NCBI RefSeq assembly: GCF_012933465.1
Contig: NZ_JABBND010000026.1
Location: forward strand, 1 to 63,730
Reading direction: 5' to 3'
From: Actinomycetospora sp. TBRC 11914
Lineage (GTDB): Bacteria; Actinomycetota; Actinomycetes; Mycobacteriales; Pseudonocardiaceae
DNA: 63,730 nucleotides
Part shown: positions 58,649 through 63,730 of the stretch, piece after piece
Layout of the letters: each line of letters opens with the position of its first letter
How positions within the stretch are numbered: position 1 is the first letter of the stretch
Notes under the pieces: model-generated
Databases searched by the model: none
What the model saw: the letters and a program-made list of their open reading frames with translations, nothing else
What the model was told of the DNA's origin: nothing
Position numbers and translations under genes: made by a program

Positions 58649-60948
58649 GACAAGAGCTCCTCGGTCAGCCGTTCCTCGATGCGGGCGAGCTCGACGAGCC
58701 GGTCGCGGACCTCGGCGATCTCGTCGCGGAACAGCGTGCGGGCGGCCGCGACGTCGGTGCCCGCGGTGTCGAGCAGCCCGCGGTTGTCGGCCAGGTCCAG
58801 GGCGGAGGCGTACAGCTCGGTGGACACCGAGTCGGGGCGGGTCACCCGTCCCTGCCGCAGCAGCTGCCGGCCGAGCCCCAGGCATTCCTTGCCGAACTCC
58901 TTGCGGTCCACCGGCACCTGCGGGTCCTGCCCGGCCAGGCGGCTCGCGACCACCCACTGCGCGTCGAGGAACGACCGCAGCGTCCGGGGGGCGACCAGGA
59001 ACCGGGTCCGCTCGAGCAGCGCCGCGGCCGCGTCGGCGTCCTGGACGCGGTCGCGCCAGTCCGGGTCGACGAGGGCGGTCTCGGCGGCGATGTCGTCGGA
59101 GAACCGCCGCTTGGACGGGAAGAAGAACTCGAACTTGAGCAGGTCCCGCAGCGCCAGCGCGTCCTGCCAGGCGACCTCGAGCGGGTCGCTGCCCGCCGGG
59201 GCCCGCGACGCCGCGAGCAGCGCGAGCTCGACGATCGCGCGGTCGACGAAGTGGTGGATCGCGCCGTTGCGGTAGAACGCCGCGACGCGGTGGCGGCCGT
59301 CGCGGATGGACCAGACCGTCTCGTCGCCGCCGTCGTAGCGCTCGACGACCTCGCCGGTGACGAGCCGTTCCAGCGTCCGCTCGATGCCCTCGCCCCGCAG
59401 TCCCTCGCGGGGGCCCGGGCGGCCGAGCCGGTCGAGGTGGTCGAGCAGCGGGGACACCGACACCCGGATCTGGTCGAGCGTCAGCGCCCGCCCGCCGGTG
59501 CCGAGCAGCGCGAACGTCACCAGCGCCGTCGGGGTCGCCGGGGTCGCGCGGTTGATGCCGTCGCAGATCGTGAAGGCGACCTTCTCCAGCCGCGACGGCC
59601 CCTCGCCCGCCTCGGCGAGGGCCTCGCGCAGCGAGAACGGCTCACCGAAGCGCACCCGGGCCGTGCCGTGGTTGCGGGCCTGCCCGCGCACGTAGCGCGC
59701 GAGCCAGCCCAGCCCCTCGGCGGACTTGCCCGACCCGCCCTGCTCGGCGGCCATCGCGTCGAGCTCGTAGAGCCGGTCGTAGACGATCGAGGTCGGCACG
59801 AGCTGGACGTCCGGGGCGCGGTCGTCGTCGAGGGCCCGCGCCAGGTAGGACAGCAGGCCCATGCTCGGGCTGCGCAGCTTGCCGGTGCGGGACCGGCCGC
59901 CCTCGATGTACCACTCCAGGTTGAACCGCTTCGAGACCAGGTGCGCGATGTACTCGCGCAGCGCCAGCCGGTACACCGGGTCGTCGCCGGACGTGCGGCG
60001 GATGAAGACGACGCCGGCCCGCTTGCCCAGCGGCCCGATCGGCCAGAACGCCATGTTGTTGCCGCCGAGCACGGTGTTGCGCGGCAGGTCGTTCTCGCGC
60101 AGCACCTCGGCCAGCACCAGCGGGTCGGCGTAGGAGCGGTGCGTCGGCAGGAACACCAGCGGGGCGGTCCGGCTGAGCTCGCGCAGCGGCTCCACCGTCT
60201 CGGTGTCGACCTGCACGTCCCACGCCGGGGCGTGCATCGGCGCGAGCGCGGTGCGGAACGCGTCGATCGCGAGCGGGCTCTGCACCGCGGCGAGGTCGCC
60301 CAGCCGGTCCCGCATGTCGGCCAGGACGTCGTCGAAGCCGCGGTCGTGCTCGGCGGCGAGCTCGCGCAGCTTCTCGCGCACCCGGGTCGAGGCGACGATC
60401 TGGTCGACGACCATCCGCGGCACGGTGTAGTGGTCGCCGATCAGCGCCCGCTCCGCGCGCTCGCACGCGAGCACGCCGGCCCGGTGCACGAAGGCCGGCA
60501 ACGGGTCCTCCCGCGCGTCCTGGTCGTGACGCCGCCGCAGGTCGGCCAGCGTCGCCGCCTCGCCCTCGACGACCCGGGCGCGGTCGGGGGCCTGGCGCGC
60601 GATCCGGCGCTGCCAGAACGCCGGGGGGCGGCGGTGCCCGAGCAGGGCCAGGAGGTCCGAGGGCTTCGGCTTCTCCGGCGGCGCGCCGGTCCCGTCGGCC
60701 CACTCGGCCGCGCGGGTCGGCGGCAGCCACGTCACGCGGACCGGCACCACCGTGGTGTCCGCGCCGGCGCCGTCCAGGGCGTCCCGGAGGTCGGCCTCGT
60801 CGAAGCACAGCGGCGCCCCGGGGTGCGTCCGGGCGGCCCAGCCGGTGAGCAGTTCCCGCTCCGGAGCGGTCCGGGCCGAGCCGAGGACGACGACGCCCCC
60901 GTCGCCCGTCACGCGGCCCGGGGTGGCCTCGTCGACACCCGCGGCCAC
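58645..60948 (-). CDS. plsB: Glycerol-3-phosphate acyltransferase PlsB
   Basis: A 767-aa protein from a GTG 4 bp after the acyl-CoA synthetase stop. The catalytic domain (about residues 215-470) has LVFLPTHRSYADPLVL (HX4D), GNNMAFWPIGPLGKRAGVVFIRRT and EWYIEGGRSRTGKLR. A long helical C-terminal region follows. It acylates glycerol-3-phosphate at sn-1, the first step of phospholipid and triacylglycerol synthesis. It matches the mycobacterial PlsB2 (Rv2482c) group. Upstream residues read like a short predicted soluble domain. Confidence 0.95.
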   Translation of the reverse strand: MAAGVDEATPGRVTGDGGVVVLGSARTAPERELLTGWAARTHPGAPLCFDEADLRDALDGAGADTTVVPVRVTWLPPTRAAEWADGTGAPPEKPKPSDLLALLGHRRPPAFWQRRIARQAPDRARVVEGEAATLADLRRRHDQDAREDPLPAFVHRAGVLACERAERALIGDHYTVPRMVVDQIVASTRVREKLRELAAEHDRGFDDVLADMRDRLGDLAAVQSPLAIDAFRTALAPMHAPAWDVQVDTETVEPLRELSRTAPLVFLPTHRSYADPLVLAEVLRENDLPRNTVLGGNNMAFWPIGPLGKRAGVVFIRRTSGDDPVYRLALREYIAHLVSKRFNLEWYIEGGRSRTGKLRSPSMGLLSYLARALDDDRAPDVQLVPTSIVYDRLYELDAMAAEQGGSGKSAEGLGWLARYVRGQARNHGTARVRFGEPFSLREALAEAGEGPSRLEKVAFTICDGINRATPATPTALVTFALLGTGGRALTLDQIRVSVSPLLDHLDRLGRPGPREGLRGEGIERTLERLVTGEVVERYDGGDETVWSIRDGRHRVAAFYRNGAIHHFVDRAIVELALLAASRAPAGSDPLEVAWQDALALRDLLKFEFFFPSKRRFSDDIAAETALVDPDWRDRVQDADAAAALLERTRFLVAPRTLRSFLDAQWVVASRLAGQDPQVPVDRKEFGKECLGLGRQLLRQGRVTRPDSVSTELYASALDLADNRGLLDTAGTDVAAARTLFRDEIAEVRDRLVELARIEERLTEELLS

Positions 60949-60952
60949 GGCG

Positions 60953-62515
60953 CTACACCCCCGCCGTCAGGGAGGAGCCCTCGGTGTACCGCTTGCGCAG
61001 CTCCCCCTTGACCAGCTTCCCCGTCGCGGTGCGGGGCAGTTCCTCGGTGAAGTCGACCGTCCGCGGCGCCTTGTACCGGGCGATGGTCGCCCTGACGTGC
61101 TCGATGAGCTCGGTCGCGAGCTCGTCGGAGGGCTCGCGACCCGCGGCGAGCTGCACGACGGCCTTGACCTGCTCCCCCATCTCGCGGTCCGGGACGCCGA
61201 TCACCGCGACGTCGTACACCGCGGGGTGCATCGTCAGGCAGTTCTCGATCTCCTGCGGGTAGATGTTGACCCCGCCGGAGATGATCATGAAGGCCTTGCG
61301 GTCGGTGAGGTAGAGCCAGCCGTCCTCGTCGACGTAGCCGACGTCGCCCGTCGTCGTCCAGGTCCCGTGCCGCGGGTGCGTCGCCTCGTCGGTCTTCTCG
61401 GCGTCGTGGTGGTACTCGAACGGCCGCTCCGGGCGCTCGAAGTAGATCGTGCCGATCTCGCCGGTGCCGAGCTCGCGGCCGTCGTCGTCGGGGTCGCAGA
61501 CGTGGATCGTGCCGAGCTTGGCCTGCCCCACGGACCCCGGGTGCTCGAGCCACTCCTCCGGCCCGATCAGCGTGATCCCGTTGGCCTCGGTGGAGGAGTA
61601 GTACTCCCAGAGCACCGGGCCCCACCAGTCCATCATCGACTGCTTGACGTCGACCGGGCACGGCGCCGCCGCGTGGATCGCGATCTCCATGGTGGAGACG
61701 TCGTAGGAGGCGCGGACCGACTCGTCGAGCTTGAGCATCCGCACGAACATCGTCGGGACCCATTGCGAGTGCGTCACGCCGTGCTCGCTGATGATGCGCA
61801 GGGCGTCCTGCGCCTCGAAGCCGGCCGAGAGCACGAGCGTCCCTCCGGTCGCGAGCACCATCCCGCCGAAGCGCAGCGGCGCGGCGTGGTAGGTCGGGGC
61901 GGGCGAGTAGTAGACGACGTGCTCGTCGAAGCCGAACAGCGGACCGAAGACCGCCAGCATCATGTCGCCGGGCTCGTGGACCTGCCGGTCGGGCAGCGCG
62001 GGCTGGATGCCCTTCGGCCGGCCGGTGGTGCCCGAGGAGTAGAGCATGTCGACGCCCGCCGGCTGGTCGGCCGGCTCCTCGGCGCTCGCGGCGGCGACGG
62101 CGTCGTCGTAGGAGTCGTGGCCGGCGACGGTGCCGCCGAACGCCAGCCGGCGGCGGACCTTCGGGGTCCCGTCGACGACGGCCTCGGCGAGGTCGGCCTT
62201 GTCCGCCGAGACGATCAGGACCTCGGCCCCGCAGTCGTCGACGATGTAGGCGGCCTCGGGCGCCGAGAGGTGGTGGTTGACCGCCGTGATGTAGAGCCCG
62301 GAGCGGACCGCGGCCCAGTAGGTGACGAACACGTCCGGGCTGTTGGTCGCGATGAGCGCGACGTGGCCGCCCCGGACCAGCCCCTCGTCCCGCAGCACGT
62401 GGGCGAGCCGGACGGAGCGCTCCTCGAGCTCGGCGTAGGTGAGCGACTCCCCCGTGTCGGCCATGACGACGGCGGGCTTGTCCGGGGTCTTCCGGGCGAA
62501 GTTTCCGGGGTACAC
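60953..62515 (-). CDS. Acyl-CoA synthetase (FadD type)
   Basis: A 520-aa AMP-binding enzyme from a GTG. It has the P-loop YSSGTTGRPKGI near residue 160, YYSSTEANGITLIG, the TGDVGYVDEDGWLYLTDR segment near 390, and the catalytic Lys in LPRTATGKLVKGELRKRY near 500. It activates a fatty acid with ATP and CoA. It heads the operon fadD, plsB, plsC, WS/DGAT, so it could supply the acyl-CoA used by the others. A 231-bp divergent gap separates it from the CBS gene. Confidence 0.94.
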   Translation of the reverse strand: MYPGNFARKTPDKPAVVMADTGESLTYAELEERSVRLAHVLRDEGLVRGGHVALIATNSPDVFVTYWAAVRSGLYITAVNHHLSAPEAAYIVDDCGAEVLIVSADKADLAEAVVDGTPKVRRRLAFGGTVAGHDSYDDAVAAASAEEPADQPAGVDMLYSSGTTGRPKGIQPALPDRQVHEPGDMMLAVFGPLFGFDEHVVYYSPAPTYHAAPLRFGGMVLATGGTLVLSAGFEAQDALRIISEHGVTHSQWVPTMFVRMLKLDESVRASYDVSTMEIAIHAAAPCPVDVKQSMMDWWGPVLWEYYSSTEANGITLIGPEEWLEHPGSVGQAKLGTIHVCDPDDDGRELGTGEIGTIYFERPERPFEYHHDAEKTDEATHPRHGTWTTTGDVGYVDEDGWLYLTDRKAFMIISGGVNIYPQEIENCLTMHPAVYDVAVIGVPDREMGEQVKAVVQLAAGREPSDELATELIEHVRATIARYKAPRTVDFTEELPRTATGKLVKGELRKRYTEGSSLTAGV

Positions 62516-62746
62516 GCGGTGGGTCCTCGCTCCAGCTCGGGGGGTCGGCTGCCGACGGGATGGTTACCCACGCCACACCGGAATCACCTCGTCCGGCGAG
62601 GGTGGGTTCGTGCCCCCTTCGGACTCCCCCGCTCGGGGGCCCGACGACGGCGGGTGCCGGCGACCACGTCGGATCCGCCACGACGACGTCGCGCGCGCGT
62701 CGCGCCCGTGCGATCGTGACGGGGGACGTCGAGGGAGGGCAGCACC

Positions 62747-63175
62747 GTGGACTCCGTCGCCGACGCCGCGCTCGCCCGGCCCAAGGTCCTCTCGGCCGCC
62801 GCGAGCGTCGGCGAGGCCCGAGCGGCACTGGCCGACGACCACGTGCACGCGATGCCGGTCGTCGAGGCCGGGGTGCTCCTCGCGGTCGTGGAGCGCGGGG
62901 ACCTCGAGGGCGTGCCCGACCCCACCCCCGCGGCGCTCGTCGGCCGGCTCGCCGGGCGCACGGTCTCGCCGTCGGCCGACCTGGCCACGACGTGGGCCGG
63001 CATGGCCGCCGACGGCCGCCGGCGGCTCGCGGTGGTCGACGACGACGGCCGGCTCGTCGGGCTCCTCTGCCTCAAGCGGCACGGGCGCGGCTTCTGCTCC
63101 GCGGCCGACGTCGCCGCCCGGGAGGCGGACCGCCGGTCGGCCTCGGGGGCGGCCGGCGCGGGGGCCGCGCCCTAG
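62747..63175 (+). CDS. CBS-domain-pair protein
   Basis: A 142-aa protein from a GTG behind GAGGGAGGGC. Two CBS motifs can be seen: VLSAAASVGEARAALADDHVHAMPVVEAGVLLAVVERGDLEGV and RTVSPSADLATTWAGMAADGRRRLAVVDDDGRLVGLLCLKRHG. CBS pairs bind adenosine nucleotides and regulate partner proteins. The C-terminal tail is Ala/Gly-rich. No partner gene is adjacent except the divergent lipid operon. Confidence 0.9.
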   Translation: MDSVADAALARPKVLSAAASVGEARAALADDHVHAMPVVEAGVLLAVVERGDLEGVPDPTPAALVGRLAGRTVSPSADLATTWAGMAADGRRRLAVVDDDGRLVGLLCLKRHGRGFCSAADVAAREADRRSASGAAGAGAAP

Positions 63176-63473
63176 GCGTGCCGGTCGGGGATGGCACGCG
63201 TCACACCCCTCCGCCGGATCGCGGCCCGAATGCTCCGTCCGCTGCTGCCATGTTGGCCCACTCGGAGCACTCAAGGTGCGCACGGTGGGGACGCTTTGTC
63301 CGGTTCACCCTGCCCCTCGTCTCCCGCCGGGAGCAGCTGGAGTCTCTCGACCGGTGGAATCCCGCAACTCCGTGCGCACCGTCCGACGCACCCCGTCGTT
63401 GAGACGGTCACATCCCCCGACGGGTGCACAGGCACCGCGTCCCGCTCCCCCGCCCTGCAGTGGAGGTCCGTCC
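63176..63473. other. 298-bp leader region of the QPAAA secreted protein
   Basis: No gene was seen. GCACCCCGTCG near 63395 can pair with CGACGGGTGC near 63420 around a GACGGTCACATCC-like loop, and further inverted segments lie upstream. A long structured 5' leader before a wall protein would suit a riboswitch or attenuator, but no known class was recognised. Confidence 0.3.

Positions 63474-63730
<257 letters not shown>

Noticed and set aside
63176..63473. A cyclic-di-AMP (ydaO-type) riboswitch before the secreted QPAAA gene
   Set aside because: The location would fit, but I could not find the conserved core of that class; only generic inverted segments are visible.

Overview
The window is chromosomal DNA from a very GC-rich, aerobic actinobacterium. 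The gene families point to Pseudonocardiales, something like Actinomycetospora or Pseudonocardia: an XRE/DUF5753 regulator with a DUF397 partner, a DUF574-type methyltransferase, a WhiA-family protein, F420-type luciferase-like oxidoreductases, and mycobacterial-style lipid genes. The genus is an inference from gene content. No rRNA, tRNA, CRISPR array, transposase or phage gene was seen, so this looks like core or stable accessory chromosome.

Layout. 1-8.9 kb (mostly minus strand): a two-RCK membrane protein and a class III adenylate cyclase in one operon; a DesA3-type acyl desaturase with its reductase; a MerR-like regulator; a repeat-rich gap; a secreted Lys/Arg pentapeptide-repeat protein; a Gly-rich membrane protein coupled to an ElaA-type acetyltransferase. 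9-14 kb (plus): a short luciferase-like protein, YceI behind a well-formed promoter and a CRP/GlxR-type site, a patatin, inorganic pyrophosphatase, and a type-B carboxylesterase. 14-26 kb: a fused indolepyruvate-type ferredoxin oxidoreductase divergent from an Lrp regulator; a Clp-N-like protein divergent from a WhiA paralogue; a phosphotriesterase-family hydrolase; a PHB-depolymerase-type esterase with an RHH regulator; a SARP; DUF1059, SRPBCC and luciferase-like genes. 26-29 kb: lutABC for L-lactate oxidation. 29-45 kb: an LPG-synthase-like flippase, GNAT, class III aminotransferase, a hydro-lyase remnant, CorA, YciO, Hsp20 with a HAIR operator, PP2C, HAD hydrolase, amidase, MFS exporter, an ECF42/YCII pair, and a methyltransferase/XRE/DUF397 locus. 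45-55 kb: an FAD oxidoreductase, a GAF-LuxR regulator, then a five-gene oxidation operon (SCP2, Zn-ADH, ALDH, P450, ferredoxin). 55-63 kb: an RHH/VOC/methyltransferase operon and a glycerolipid/wax-ester operon (acyl-CoA synthetase, PlsB, HAD-PlsC, WS/DGAT), then a CBS protein and the start of a secreted QPAAA-repeat protein.

How it fits together. Lipid chemistry dominates: acyl activation, glycerol-3-phosphate and lysophosphatidate acylation, storage-lipid synthesis, Delta9-type desaturation, lipases/esterases and a P450 cascade. Many neighbouring genes overlap by 1-7 bases (ATGA, GTGA, TGATG), so translational coupling is widespread.

The least expected signal is not a protein. Gene ends are punctuated by long near-perfect palindromes belonging to several repeat families. 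Most have a second copy or repeated units inside this window. Several overlap the stop codons, and even the last codons, of the genes they close. They look like repeated bidirectional terminators and are described in the findings.
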